64,000 nt of DNA, from NCBI GenBank assembly GCA_012862575.1, contig BLSF01000044.1, forward strand, positions 300,065 through 364,064, written 5' to 3'. Position numbers and translations under genes: made by a program. Position 1 is the first letter of the stretch. Each line of letters opens with the position of its first letter. This DNA comes from Parietichytrium sp. I65-24A. Taxonomy: Eukaryota; Sar; Bigyra; Thraustochytrida; Thraustochytriidae. This document shows, in pieces, positions 13,001 through 22,116 of this stretch. The notes under the pieces are model-generated. The model worked only from the letters and a program-made list of their open reading frames with translations, ran no database searches and had not been told where the DNA came from.

Positions 13001-13915
13001 TTTGGCATCCTCCAGCTCCTGCAGCTTGGCCTGGAGCTCCTCATTCGTTGGACCCACGGGAAACGCCTCGCCTCTCGACGTTGACGCCATGGACAGCCGA
13101 TTGGGCACCTCTACCGCCGCACTTGGGCTCGGCTCCGGGCTCGGAACAGGGCTGGGGAGCGGGCTCGGCGGCGCAGAATCCAGCCGCGTCGGACTAGACG
13201 AACGGTCTCTGGCTGGAGTCCTAGCAACGGACGACTTGATGCGCTGCTGCAGCGCCTGCTTCTTCTCGCGCAGCTTGGCCAGCGAGCCTTGCACCCCTGA
13301 GCTCGCGCCAGAGCCCGTCGCCAACGGAGTCCTCGCTGGCGTTGCCGGCATCGAAGCCATTGATGGCGTTGACGAGGAAGCTGCTTCGCCACTGGCCGCC
13401 GCGAGAGCCCTACTAGGCCGGGCATCTTTCCCGCTCACGTCCACCTTGACTTGCGGCTTCTCCTTCTCCTTCTCTGCGCGAATTCGCGACGATGACTCTT
13501 CCTGCGCACCTTTCCCACCACCTCCACCGGAGGCCATCGGCGACGGATTCTTCCTTACGGCGCCATCACTGGAAATAACATCATTGTCATTGTCATTGTC
13601 ATTGACACTTTTGACACTTTTAACACTGCCGGACGGAGATGAGTTGGCCTGCGCTGACGACGAGATCGCTCTTGCCGCTTTCTCTACTTTCTCTACTTTC
13701 TCCACTGCGTCTTCCTTGACAAAAGTGCCATGGCCATCTTTGCAGGAAAAGTACGCCACGCCCTGCACTGTTCCATTGTTCTTTCCCGCTGCGGCGTCCA
13801 GCTCCACGCCGATCCACACGAGCCCCGGCGCGAACTGCGTCTCTCCCACGAAACGCACCACGCCGCGCCCTTTTCCCTGCACGTTCACGACGTCCCCGGC
13901 GCGTACCCCCGACAT
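10016..13915 (-). CDS. DCTN1: dynactin subunit 1 (p150Glued-like)
   Basis: Largest subunit of the dynactin complex, which links dynein to cargo and to microtubule plus ends. Uninterrupted frame of 1299 residues. Residues about 5-70 form a CAP-Gly domain with GKNNG (44-48) in place of the usual GKNDG. A Ser/Pro/Ala-rich basic linker follows (about 75-285), then a long coiled coil (about 290-665). A helical segment around 690-850 resembles the conserved dynactin p150 middle region, and a second coiled coil lies near 1010-1110. The C-terminus ends in a short acidic/Ser patch. The gene is divergent from IFT38 across 1.1 kb, so two microtubule-transport genes may share a regulatory interval. A generic CAP-Gly/CLIP-type protein is the main alternative; the length and middle region favour p150. 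Confidence 0.88.
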   Translation of the reverse strand: MSGVRAGDVVNVQGKGRGVVRFVGETQFAPGLVWIGVELDAAAGKNNGTVQGVAYFSCKDGHGTFVKEDAVEKVEKVEKAARAISSSAQANSSPSGSVKSVKSVNDNDNDNDVISSDGAVRKNPSPMASGGGGGKGAQEESSSRIRAEKEKEKPQVKVDVSGKDARPSRALAAASGEAASSSTPSMASMPATPARTPLATGSGASSGVQGSLAKLREKKQALQQRIKSSVARTPARDRSSSPTRLDSAPPSPLPSPVPSPEPSPSAAVEVPNRLSMASTSRGEAFPVGPTNEELQAKLQELEDAKLKAATLEHSLQTLRESKDAELQAKEVRVSELVEEVEQEKHTRMDLEAELRKVKSLAERSDLDLEAKNKAAIAKLERTIEKQTKELEELNVMVESLTLDKETVEEEKDIAEDKVLELELQIEQMQAEFEEEKLAISAKAPVVQLSAEGGADLDAAMTEKLKEVAEENGKLRDALKRLHTASTNDKTELTRQVKVLSKEKETLAQSASLAEQLREQNKSLQEQVEELKSMLDTAQAYESMVEDLSDKNLELADENAELREANEELEELRQLSEEVEQQHVDHQKEMQDEINRLDSELTSTRYSNERLAGQMQTLQSTLETLRQRIVESQGREAELAAKLDELEDLRNVLSETKDQARSANLALLSETEARMTRTIQVEISKAEKKQNEYRALCVESLVPASILDKPSRNILQLLLGTVEVSDLARLVSRVLLQNAIAKDGTSWQTAKIPKECIRLVKSCFGALNDIKSLWHLFEAGMSFKQLEEFNAVFSPVVSQFKHALLQVIQILQKESSDLENQIDPLLSLAGVLESASVTLKNAAQKVSESTGLAFETSLFPTEGLYLAYLHGLGIAGAESGDQYQSLAQIGSVCSTLERMESGSMLGLEVSQRLRDSLNAIVLSGEVDFASLEALAKEIEIELRSKEAERDNAEAIPVCPAWKERATEVASMLETAAETNKELEQVKNALKRRVLEVHSKSNELSALQLVRDDLEQKLDAAREVAKGELDLGIRCKELEKLLAQKNAEYEQAIIVAKESAKSYEDQISALQEKVQHLPSASAAASSGTAETSPDKKTNPLAAARAAAAAASGSPGSSSKSQVASADGNSGATHGQDSGSGVSQALLHHLMDEISYLRSEKLFGSVQSLAPLKFAPAKRYNGKKVLVKKESKFTHGEEFLDWKESRRKMAEILLLQSQLRVPTIRKTPEIPLSQQLAAQRIRAQKLCRELNLARGEKPSVVHVGRVEISSDESEGKGCEVVPVLVSRHKLTEIYKPLPLTGY

Positions 13916-15005
13916 ACTTGCACTCCACGCGCGCGTACCCCCACCGGCTCAAACCACACACCGCCGAGGACACACACACACGCCCCTTCCCTCCCGCACC
14001 TGCCTCCTTCCCTTTCCTTTCTTGTTTATCCTCCCGCGGACACCTGCGTCTGACCGAGTACCTGTGGGAGGAGGGGAAAAAAACCGCGGGAGAGAAGTCT
14101 CTGTTCGGGAGTCGAAAAAAGTAGGAAATAAAATAAATCTATTTTTGTTTGGCGATGCACGCTGTGCTTGGCGATGCGCGGCGGCTACGGAGCAGAGAGT
14201 AGACAGAGTAGACGCACTTCTCTTGTAGGCATGCTTTAAGTAAGGCTTATGGAGGACTAAGCAAGGCAGTAGTGGTGCTGGCGGCGCGTGGGATTGCAGT
14301 AGAGAGGCGTAGTGTGCCACTGGCGTTGACCGGCAACGGTCAAACATGTGTAAAGCATTGAGATTGCCAAGTTGTATTCTGTAGTAAACTACAAGTTGGT
14401 TTTTGTTTGCATTTGGTTTTACTAATACTTGGTTGCTGTGTTGGAGTGTTGGAGTTGCACTGCGTTCAAGCTCAATTGAATGAAAACGGAGGTTGATGAG
14501 TGAAAGAAATTGCGAAGATCGAAGAAAATGGCATTTTGGTTTTGAATATGCGTTTCAAGATCAGACGCAACTCGCTGGATTGCCTCTGACGTTTTCCAGT
14601 GTTCGCGAGCAACACGCAGCGAAAGTTTTAAGTTTATGTATCGCTCATTCGCTCACTCGCTCATTCATTCGTTCATGCATCATATTCTCTATACATATAT
14701 GTATCGCTTCTGTTGCGCGTTGCAAGAGCAAGGGAAAGAGAAACGAGAAACGAGAAACGAGAAACGAGAAACGAGAAACTAGAAACGAGAAAGAAGGTGG
14801 TCGCAAGAGGCGGCAGTGCTCGCGATAGAAGGGAGGACGGGAGGCAACAGGAGAAGGTCGATTGCGGTCGGTCGCGAGAGTAAAAGCCCAGTGGCGGGAG
14901 GCTTGCAGTTCGCAGCGCTGCGAGGAATAGAGAGAGGCGCGACACGCGACGCAGAGCAGTTGCGACCGAGGTGGTTGAGGCGGTTGTTAGTTGCGAGAAG
15001 GAGAA
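13916..15005. promoter_or_regulatory. bidirectional intergenic region, dynactin / IFT38
   Basis: This is the only interval between the two divergent starts (13915 - and 15006 +), so both promoters must lie here unless 5' exons are missed. It contains a heptamer tandem repeat (14738-14792), CATTCGCTCACTCG-type runs (14641-14690) and TACCGAGTACC-like sequence near 14055. No TATA-like box is convincing. Confidence 0.5.
14738..14792. repeat. 7-bp GAGAAAC tandem repeat
   Basis: About seven copies of GAGAAAC, one with a C-to-T change, in the 5' flank of the IFT38 gene. Directly readable. Confidence 0.9.
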
Positions 15006-16331
15006 ATGTCGTTCCGCGAGCTGCGAGACTTTACGGAGTACATGCGGGTGCTCGGGTACCCGCGGCTGGTGTCGGTGGACAACTTTCGGACGCCGAATTT
15101 TGGGCTGGTGGCCGATGTTTTGTACTGGATGGTTCATCGCTATGATCCCAGCGCGAGCATCTCGGATGACATTAGCACCGAAGACTGCAGAGTGGAGTTC
15201 TTGTCCGCTGTCGCGCACGTGATGTGGTCCAAGTCCGGAATCAAGCTCAACACGAAGCGTTTGTACTCTGCCGACGGCAAGGCGGTGAAAGAGCTGCTCA
15301 AAGTAGCTAATCTGCTGTACTCTGCGCATCGCGCAAACATCGAAAAGGGCGCGCAGGAATCAGAAGGGAAAATGGAGGACGACATGGAGTCTGAACACTC
15401 GCTGTCGGCCATGCAGGGCAAATTGCCCGACGTCAAGAATACTCGCAAGCTAGCCTCTGCAATCACGGAGAGCGGCGCCAAACTATTTGACCTCCTGAAC
15501 GAAGAGCGGGACATCTCTGGCGAGAGGCAGCGTTGCCTGCGCTTTCTCGAGTCGATTTCCAACAATCTGGAGAGCACCTCTGAGCAAAAATTCATTGAAA
15601 GAAAAGTCGAAGAGCTCCTTCAGAGCAACAAAGACCACGTCGCTGCACTGGAGAAGCAGTGCGAGGACCTCGCATCCGACGAGAAGACGCTGCAGGTGAA
15701 GATCAAGAAGAAGCAGGGAGAGCTGGAGCGCAACGATAAGCGCCTCAAGAGTTTGCAGAGCGTTCGGCCAGCCTTTATGGACGAGTATGAGAAACTGGAA
15801 CTGGAACTTGCAAGGCAGTACGAGGTTTACATCGAAAAGTTTCGCAATCTGGACTACCTGGAGCATCGTCTTGGAGCCTTCAACCGCAAGGAGAAGGAGA
15901 AGTTGGAGGAAAGCGAACGCGCGCGCAAGCGTATCCAAATGAATGCCATGGAGAAGAAGGCGCGGGATTTGCGAGGGGAGGAGGACGAGCATCTGTTTGA
16001 CGACGCGTCTGAGTCTGAAGATGACCAGGACGATGCGCCAGTGGAGCGAGAGTCCCGATCGAGACCAGCGTCAAACAACAAGAACAGCGGGAAGGCAATC
16101 CGCGAGGAGGAAGAAAGCGATATTAGCTCTGAGAGCGATGCCAGCGAGGACGACAGCGATTTGAGCGGCGAGAGCTCCCTCAGTGGTTCCATGTCAGAGG
16201 ATGATGACGAAAACTTGATTGATCAAGATGATGATGACGATGGCGACTCGGTCTCGGAAGACTCCGATGACGACAAATTAGACGGCGGCTCAAAGAGCGA
16301 TGTCACAGACGACAGTGACGATAACTTTTAA
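15006..16331 (+). CDS. CLUAP1: IFT38 / clusterin-associated protein 1 (intraflagellar transport B subunit)
   Basis: Subunit of the intraflagellar transport IFT-B complex, needed to build cilia. The frame opens at a TTG (14991), but the conserved family start MSFREL begins at the ATG at 15006, giving 441 residues. Residues 1-115 closely follow the CLUAP1 N-terminal calponin-homology-like domain, including MRVLGYPR, NFRTPNFGLV, KLNTKRLY and KAVKELLK. A coiled coil occupies about 180-320. The last 120 residues are a highly acidic Asp/Glu/Ser tail, as in animal orthologues. Its presence implies a ciliated life stage. It is divergent from dynactin and convergent with the AGC kinase (267-bp gap). 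Confidence 0.95.
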   Translation: MSFRELRDFTEYMRVLGYPRLVSVDNFRTPNFGLVADVLYWMVHRYDPSASISDDISTEDCRVEFLSAVAHVMWSKSGIKLNTKRLYSADGKAVKELLKVANLLYSAHRANIEKGAQESEGKMEDDMESEHSLSAMQGKLPDVKNTRKLASAITESGAKLFDLLNEERDISGERQRCLRFLESISNNLESTSEQKFIERKVEELLQSNKDHVAALEKQCEDLASDEKTLQVKIKKKQGELERNDKRLKSLQSVRPAFMDEYEKLELELARQYEVYIEKFRNLDYLEHRLGAFNRKEKEKLEESERARKRIQMNAMEKKARDLRGEEDEHLFDDASESEDDQDDAPVERESRSRPASNNKNSGKAIREEEESDISSESDASEDDSDLSGESSLSGSMSEDDDENLIDQDDDDDGDSVSEDSDDDKLDGGSKSDVTDDSDDNF

Positions 16332-16598
16332 ACGAACCGTTCCTCGGCCGATTCCATGTTCCCATTGTGCCAAGTAACGATCGTTCCAAAGTGATATACA
16401 ATCAGAACCCTTATCCTTCTTTCGTTCTTTTTCCTCCTTGCATTGTATATATCTGGCCGTGTTGAAATGAAACACGATTTCAACTTGCCGAATGAAGCGG
16501 GTTTATTCTATTTTTATCAGTTTATAAAACGGATCAACAAAGCGCACGAGTGATTCACAAATTCTCTTACTGTTAGTAGTGCTTTGGGGTGGTAATTT

Positions 16599-18266
16599 TT
16601 ACATTGCGGAGCCGATGGTTGAGCTTTCCTGGTAAGTGAAGCCCTTGAATTCGGTGTCTTTGCCAGTGAGTGCGGTTGGTGGAACCACGGAATCAACCAC
16701 GGCTTCCGAAGTGAACTCGGCATCAAAGTTTGAGGTGTCTGTGGTGGACTTGACGCGTGGGACAAACTCGGGCTTGATTTCTTTGCTATACAGACGATCC
16801 CAGTCGATATCTTCAAAAAATTCGTGCGACTTGACCTGCTCCACGTCATCTAGCCCATGGCCGAGGCGGTCCTCCGGGTTGCGCTGAAGAAGACCTGCAA
16901 TGAGAGACCTGGCGCGCGGAGACACAAAGGAAGGAATCCTGAGCTCGCTACTCTGGATGAACTGATACATCAGATTGACATTTTCCGAGTAGAAAGGCGG
17001 GAGGCCAACGAGCATCTCGAACAGGAGGATGCCTAGAGACCACCAGTCCACATCCTTTCCGTGGCCGAGAGACGCGATGACCTCCGGTGCGAGGTACTCT
17101 GGCGTTCCGCAGAAAGTGTTTGCCTGAGCACCGTCAGTGTAGCGCTTTGAGAGTCCAAAGTCAGTTAACTTGATGTGTCCGGTCTCGTCTAGGAGAATGT
17201 TTTCAGGTTTCAGATCGCGGTAGATGATGTTTTTCGAGTGCAAGTGCCCAAGACCTAGGGCAATTTCGGCGGTGTAGAATTTGGCCCTGGATTCTGTAAA
17301 TCGGCGGTCGTTTTTCAAGTGGAAAAAGAGCTCGCCACCAGTGAGGTAGTCCATCACCAAGTACAGCTTGGACTCGGTCTGAAACGCGTAGTGCAGGCCC
17401 ATGAGGAACGGATGCTTGATTTCCTCCAAAATCTCGCGCTCCGCTTTAGTATGTTCAACCTGGTTTCTCTTGATGATAGCCTCTTTGCGCAGAATTTTCA
17501 TCGCAAAGGTTCTGTTCTTGTTCTTATCGCCCTTCTTTTTCACCATCATGACCTTGCCAAAGGAGCCGCGCCCTATCACCTTCAGAAGCTCAAAATCGTC
17601 AGGGCCAACATCACTGGTTTCCTTGCCCCACCCGCTGACCATGCGCTTCTTTGCGACGTGTGCGCAGGAACCGTCAGGGATTCGGAAGCTCCCAGAAGCG
17701 TCCGTTGCGCCACTTCCGTTTCTAGTCAGAATCGTGCCACCGCTGGAGTTGGACATGGTGCTCGAGCGGCGGCCAGACCTCTTGCCCTTTTTAGCCTGGC
17801 TGCGCGTGACACAAACGGACTTGAGCACGATCTGTGGGCTGTACTCTACAATGAGATCTTCGCCTGTGCGCTCCTTGAATGCGCGCTCGATCACCGAAAC
17901 GACCTCGCCTTTCCGCAGGGACATCATGCGGTAGTCATACTCGCTTGGAACGTGCAGTACAAACTCATCAGAGGCCTGGCTGACAGTAAGACTGTCGAGC
18001 TGGTCCAGAGTGATTCTTCGTTTGCATTTGTTAAAGTCGGTGGGCAGCAGGTTGTAGAGCGCCTTATTGGTCACCAAAAGCACGCGTTCTTGCGGCTTGT
18101 CCCGCGGGTTCACCTTGACCAGAAAGTCACTAAAGTACACTTGCTCCGTGTCGCCCGGGCTATGCTTGTTCAACAGCTTGCGCACGGACGCATTGTTTTT
18201 CAGCGCTAGAAAATCGTAATTCTTGCGCTTCTCCGTGGACACCCCGATCTGCGTGGTCATCATCAT
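16599..18266 (-). CDS. AGC-family Ser/Thr kinase with N-terminal myosin-TH1-like domain
   Basis: Protein kinase of 555 residues, single exon. Residues about 10-150 resemble the myosin I tail-homology-1 fold, a PH-like lipid-binding module: KNNASVRKLL, DFLVKVN, RVLLVTNKALY and an IVLKSVC segment. A Ser-rich linker leads to a complete kinase domain (about 224-475) with glycine loop GRGSFG (232-237), Lys257, YRDLKPEN (Asp351), DFG (369-371) and activation segment NTFCGTPEY with phospho-acceptor Thr384. The C-terminal extension ends in FKGFTY (540-545), the hydrophobic motif typical of AGC kinases, with Thr where many have Ser. Membrane-targeted AKT/SGK-like signalling is inferred, with TH1 in the place usually taken by a PH domain. 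Three ATG codons in a row begin the frame. Confidence 0.92.
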   Translation of the reverse strand: MMMTTQIGVSTEKRKNYDFLALKNNASVRKLLNKHSPGDTEQVYFSDFLVKVNPRDKPQERVLLVTNKALYNLLPTDFNKCKRRITLDQLDSLTVSQASDEFVLHVPSEYDYRMMSLRKGEVVSVIERAFKERTGEDLIVEYSPQIVLKSVCVTRSQAKKGKRSGRRSSTMSNSSGGTILTRNGSGATDASGSFRIPDGSCAHVAKKRMVSGWGKETSDVGPDDFELLKVIGRGSFGKVMMVKKKGDKNKNRTFAMKILRKEAIIKRNQVEHTKAEREILEEIKHPFLMGLHYAFQTESKLYLVMDYLTGGELFFHLKNDRRFTESRAKFYTAEIALGLGHLHSKNIIYRDLKPENILLDETGHIKLTDFGLSKRYTDGAQANTFCGTPEYLAPEVIASLGHGKDVDWWSLGILLFEMLVGLPPFYSENVNLMYQFIQSSELRIPSFVSPRARSLIAGLLQRNPEDRLGHGLDDVEQVKSHEFFEDIDWDRLYSKEIKPEFVPRVKSTTDTSNFDAEFTSEAVVDSVVPPTALTGKDTEFKGFTYQESSTIGSAM

Positions 18267-18540
18267 TCTTCTTTCCTCTATCGCTCTATCTGCCGTGCCT
18301 TGCGGGGCTGTGACTTAAGAAAACTGAACGACTCCGCCCCTTGCACCAACAAACTTCAACTGCCCCTTCTTCACAAACCCTCAGCACTCTCCACGGCCTC
18401 AGGCGCCACGCAATCGCTTCGTCCTCTCTGTCGCCCACTCCTTTGATCCTCTTCAATCCTCTTCGATACTCTTCGGTCCTCTTTGGTGTGACTGCCCGAC
18501 TGAGTGCTCTGTTCGACTGAGTCAGTGACTGAGAAAACTT

Positions 18541-18690
18541 TCTCTCTCTCTGTCTCTGTGTGTCTCTGTGTGTCTCTCTCTCTTTCTCTGTCTCTCAGAG
18601 AGTGGACACCGCGCTCTCCCTCAGCCGCGTAACTGAGCTGCTCTCCTCTCTGAGTGTGTCTCACTGTCTCACTGTCTCACTGTCTCAGTG
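18541..18690. repeat. CT-rich tract with CTCACTGT repeats
   Basis: Runs of TCTC/TGTC (18541-18600) followed by several CTCACTGT units (about 18660-18690). It lies 275-425 bp upstream of the minus-strand kinase start, so it is purine-rich on that gene's sense strand. Confidence 0.8.
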
Positions 18691-19504
18691 GCTCACTGTC
18701 TGTGCTCTCATAGCTGTCTTTCTCACAATTCTCATTCTCATTGGTCTCATTCACATTCACTTTTACATTCATTCACTTTCACTTTCGCAATTGCTAAGGC
18801 TCTTTTTAGCCCACACAACTCCAACTTCTACCAGGGCTACTACCCATCACACTACTCAGTGTCAGCATCGGCCATGTACTCCTACTATACCCCCCGGGTT
18901 AAGACTCTGTGCACTTTGACTCGACTTGTCATTAGCATCTGGTAGTACCTACTAACGTCGAGTCCGCGCTCTTTAGCCCCCCTTATGTGGTGTATATGCG
19001 ATTCCCTTGGCCACAGGGTAGATGAGTGTAATGAAAGTGTTCACAGCCGCGGCCTCAGTCTTAGACTTTGCACATGCTTAGATTAAGGATCACTACCGTA
19101 TTAATATCGAGACATAAGGGAGTGAATGCTTATGTGCTCCTATGAAGTTCCGGTATCCAAGAGTCCGGTCTTGGGTACTGGCTGCATAGGTGTGGGGGGT
19201 AGGAGAGCGGGACATACCTGTACTCTTAATAAACGATTATGGTTCTTGGTAGGTCAACGCTCCATGTCCTGAACTGAATTGCCGCGCTGCAAAAGTAGCA
19301 CTAGCGTAGTACCATGATAGAGTAAACAATGATCCGGCATAATAGGTCTTATTGTTACTGCTATGTGCTGTGGCCCGCTCGCGCTGGAACTGCCTATGTG
19401 CAGTCGCCTATAGTGAGCGTAATGTCCAATTAGTCCATTTAGTCCAAGATCGTTTAGCTAACGTGGAGGTTGTGTGAACATGAGAATGATACCTAGCGAA
19501 TACA

Positions 19505-19532
19505 ATAGTACCGGTACTAGTACCGGTACTAT
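19505..19532. repeat. 28-bp perfect palindrome
   Basis: ATAGTACCGGTACT followed by AGTACCGGTACTAT: the sequence equals its own reverse complement over 28 bases, built from two TAGTACCGGTACTA units sharing the central TA. It lies in a gene-free stretch and resembles GTACTCGAGTACCGGT motifs elsewhere. A protein-binding or cruciform role is possible but untested. Confidence 0.9.
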
Positions 19533-21199
19533 CCTGGAGGAGTGAGCCTATTATTTTCCATGGGAGATCCGGGATGTGTGCTAGTGTCTCTGATTTTGCA
19601 GTTCAGAACAAAACAGAATTCAGGCAGTGAAAGAACTTCAGAGTTCAGTCAGAATCAACACAGAAAGAATCATGTTTTAACTTAGTTGTCGTCCAACCGA
19701 AAGGGATCCACATGCATTCAGATGCACATGGCTAGGTTTGCTCTTGATGATCGTAAACTTCCCAAGTCCACTTGGCCACACAAACACAAAAGATGAAAAG
19801 ATATCGTTGTGGATTGGGGACATTAGGACCTTATGTCATAAACATTAGAAACGCTGCTCTTACTTCGATTCTATGTACGACTACCACACGCACTAGCTAG
19901 CAAGAGATGCAATTGCACAGAGGTGTGCATGAGAACTCACGACTCAGGCTTACTTAGTGCTAGTTCGCCTCATTCTCTTTTTCTTACTGAATTCCGTAAT
20001 TGTAATGCAATGCAATCTACAACTATTTCTTGGGGAACGCATTCATCCAACAGTAATGAGGAGTAGTTGTGTGATGTTGTGTGATGCTGTGTGTGATGAT
20101 AATGTGGGCTTCTTCAAGATAAGAATGCAAAGCGAAAAGGGATCTGACAGACAGACACAGAGAAAGTTGGCACTGCGGATGAGCTGTCATTTCATTTTAG
20201 ATCATGATGATTCATAGGCCAGTGGTCCTGCCGTGGATATGCGCGCAATGGATCTAATGGGCGGTTGGGTAACGGGTTAGCTTGACTAACTTTAGGCTTC
20301 TTCATGTCCTGCTCCTGTTTCAGGACCATTGCAATCATCGCCCAAGCTCTCCAAGCTCTCCCGTTCCTGACCATGGGCGTCTGGAGAGTTTAGATTAATT
20401 ACTTCAGAATTCAGAATTCAGATGGACTCATCGCAACTCGGCTGGCAGTTGGAAGCAAGTCTAGATCGAAAGAAAGCTTGAGACGTTCTGCAGGCAAAAG
20501 ATCCAAAGCCTGGCTTCAAAAGTCGACGACTCTGTGTCTGTGTTTGCGTCTGTGACAAGAAGAGAGGGCAAGTCTCTCGCAGCGCATCCCGCGAAAAGGG
20601 AATGTGACAATTGGCATGCATTTGTTTGCCGAGAAACGAGACACGCTGCCAACTTCATAGGCTTTGGGTCTCGACGCCAGTGACTGCTTGGAACCCAAGC
20701 CGGACCGCTGACTGCGAAGGAGGCAAGGAAGGACCGGGTGAACCCGCGGAACCCGCATTTGCATATGCCTTGGCGACTATCGTCTCCGCGATCAGGCTGA
20801 GGCAGCGGAGCTCCACGGAGAATGACGAGAGGAATTAAGAAGCAAAAATGAGCCGCCTTTCCCTGCTGACACCGCAACTTCACGCAGTCAAATTATGAAT
20901 AGTGTTCGCGGTGGACGCCCGACGCTCCACACGAGAAGAACGAGAGTTATGTGCGTGGGCAAGCTAAGCAAGCTAAGCAAACTGGAAATGCTGGACCACG
21001 AAACAACCTTGGAAAACCATGCAAGGTAGAACTTTCGCTGAGCAAGTCATATGTTCTGTAGTGAGTGTACTCGCAGTCCGTACGCAGCTGGAGGTGGGTT
21101 GTACTCGAGTACCGGTGCATTTGCCGACGCCGTGACTCTGGCTGTGGTACCCGCTGGTTCGCGAACGAAGGAGAAGAAGAAAAAAAGGCGCCAAAGACT

Positions 21200-21910
21200 A
21201 TGTGGCTCCGGAGATTGGCGCTTGGCGCAGTGATGGGCCTCGTGCTCCTGGTCACGGGGAGCATAGAGAGCGTTCGAGGGGAGGTAGCGAGGCTAAACGA
21301 AAAGTCGTTTGACTCCACGGTCGGGGCGAGCGGCCAAACGTGGCTGGTGAAATTCCATGCGCCGTGGTGCGGGCACTGCAAGAAGCTGGCGCCGGTGTGG
21401 GACAGCCTTGACAAAGTCGTGAGGCAAGGGAGCGCGGAGGACTCGGTCAGAATAGGCTCCGTGGACTGTGTCAAAAACAAGGCTCTCGCGAACCGCTTCA
21501 AGATCCGGTCGTATCCTACTCTTGTCTTGTTCCATCAAGGCGAGCAGTACATCTACTCTGGCGGCCGTCAGCTGGAGGCATTGCAGGGCATGCTCGAGAG
21601 CGTCAAGTCGGGCGGCCCAGAATCTATTCCAGACCTGCTTTCAAAGGTAGTCACTGGTGAGAACCTCGAAGCTGCAGACATTGGACTCATCATTGCAGCT
21701 ATTGTTGTTGGCGCGATGCTTGGGGGTGGTTTATTTTACCTTTTGTTCAGACCCAGGGGAAATCTTGCCAATTTTCAAAACGAAGTCGAGAGCTTTATTG
21801 AAAAGTATGAAGAGGCAAATGCGAAAGACAAGGACACCAAGTCCAACTCCGAAGAGGGGAAGAAGAACAAGAAGCCCAGCGGCCCTGAAGAGACCAAGAA
21901 GGATCGCTAG
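21200..21910 (+). CDS. TMX-like transmembrane thioredoxin/PDI family protein (CGHC)
   Basis: ER disulfide-exchange enzyme of the single-thioredoxin, single-membrane-span type. The frame is open from 21065, but the ATG at 21200 gives a good signal peptide (residues 1-27: basic start, hydrophobic VMGLVLLV). A thioredoxin domain follows, with active site APWCGHC (Cys57, Cys60) and the cis-proline in SYPT (Pro106). The membrane span is about 160-183. The tail of about 50 residues is strongly basic and acidic and ends in KKDR, possibly an ER-retention-type signal on the cytosolic side. Total 236 residues. The gene is tail-to-tail with a paralogous protein whose active site is degenerate (206-bp gap). 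Confidence 0.9.
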   Translation: MWLRRLALGAVMGLVLLVTGSIESVRGEVARLNEKSFDSTVGASGQTWLVKFHAPWCGHCKKLAPVWDSLDKVVRQGSAEDSVRIGSVDCVKNKALANRFKIRSYPTLVLFHQGEQYIYSGGRQLEALQGMLESVKSGGPESIPDLLSKVVTGENLEAADIGLIIAAIVVGAMLGGGLFYLLFRPRGNLANFQNEVESFIEKYEEANAKDKDTKSNSEEGKKNKKPSGPEETKKDR

Positions 21911-22116
21911 GTTGCGTCTCGCGTGCTAGGGAGGCGCCCATAGTTTTTTCCCCAAGCAATATTGGTCTCGGCTTTCTTCACCTCGAACAGTTTGCGAGCG
22001 TTCCACGGAAAAAATGCTAAGGTCTCGTTTTATTCCACAGATGCGAAACAAGAAGAAAAAATTGTGTGTTACTAAATTTTCCGCAGCTTTCATTCAACGA
22101 AAACATGATTTGGCAA

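Larger units (their letters stand above)
18267..21199. other. 2.9-kb intergenic region, no gene seen
   Basis: 18541-18690 is a pyrimidine-rich flank of the kinase gene with CTCACTGT repeats. 18920-20900 has many stops in all frames and only short unsupported frames (20461-20883 -, 20611-20838 +). It holds a 28-bp perfect palindrome (19505-19532), an inverted GAATTCTGAATTCTG motif (20404-20420) and a GTACTCGAGTACCGGT motif (about 21101-21116) close to the next gene. Confidence 0.55.

Noticed and set aside
12309-14228. 639-codon plus-strand frame, Ser-rich
   Set aside because: Antisense to the dynactin coiled coil; open only because GAG/CTC-type codons of the real gene avoid stops on the other strand. 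No domain.
17319-18209. 296-codon plus-strand frame
   Set aside because: Antisense to the AGC kinase, which has complete kinase motifs.
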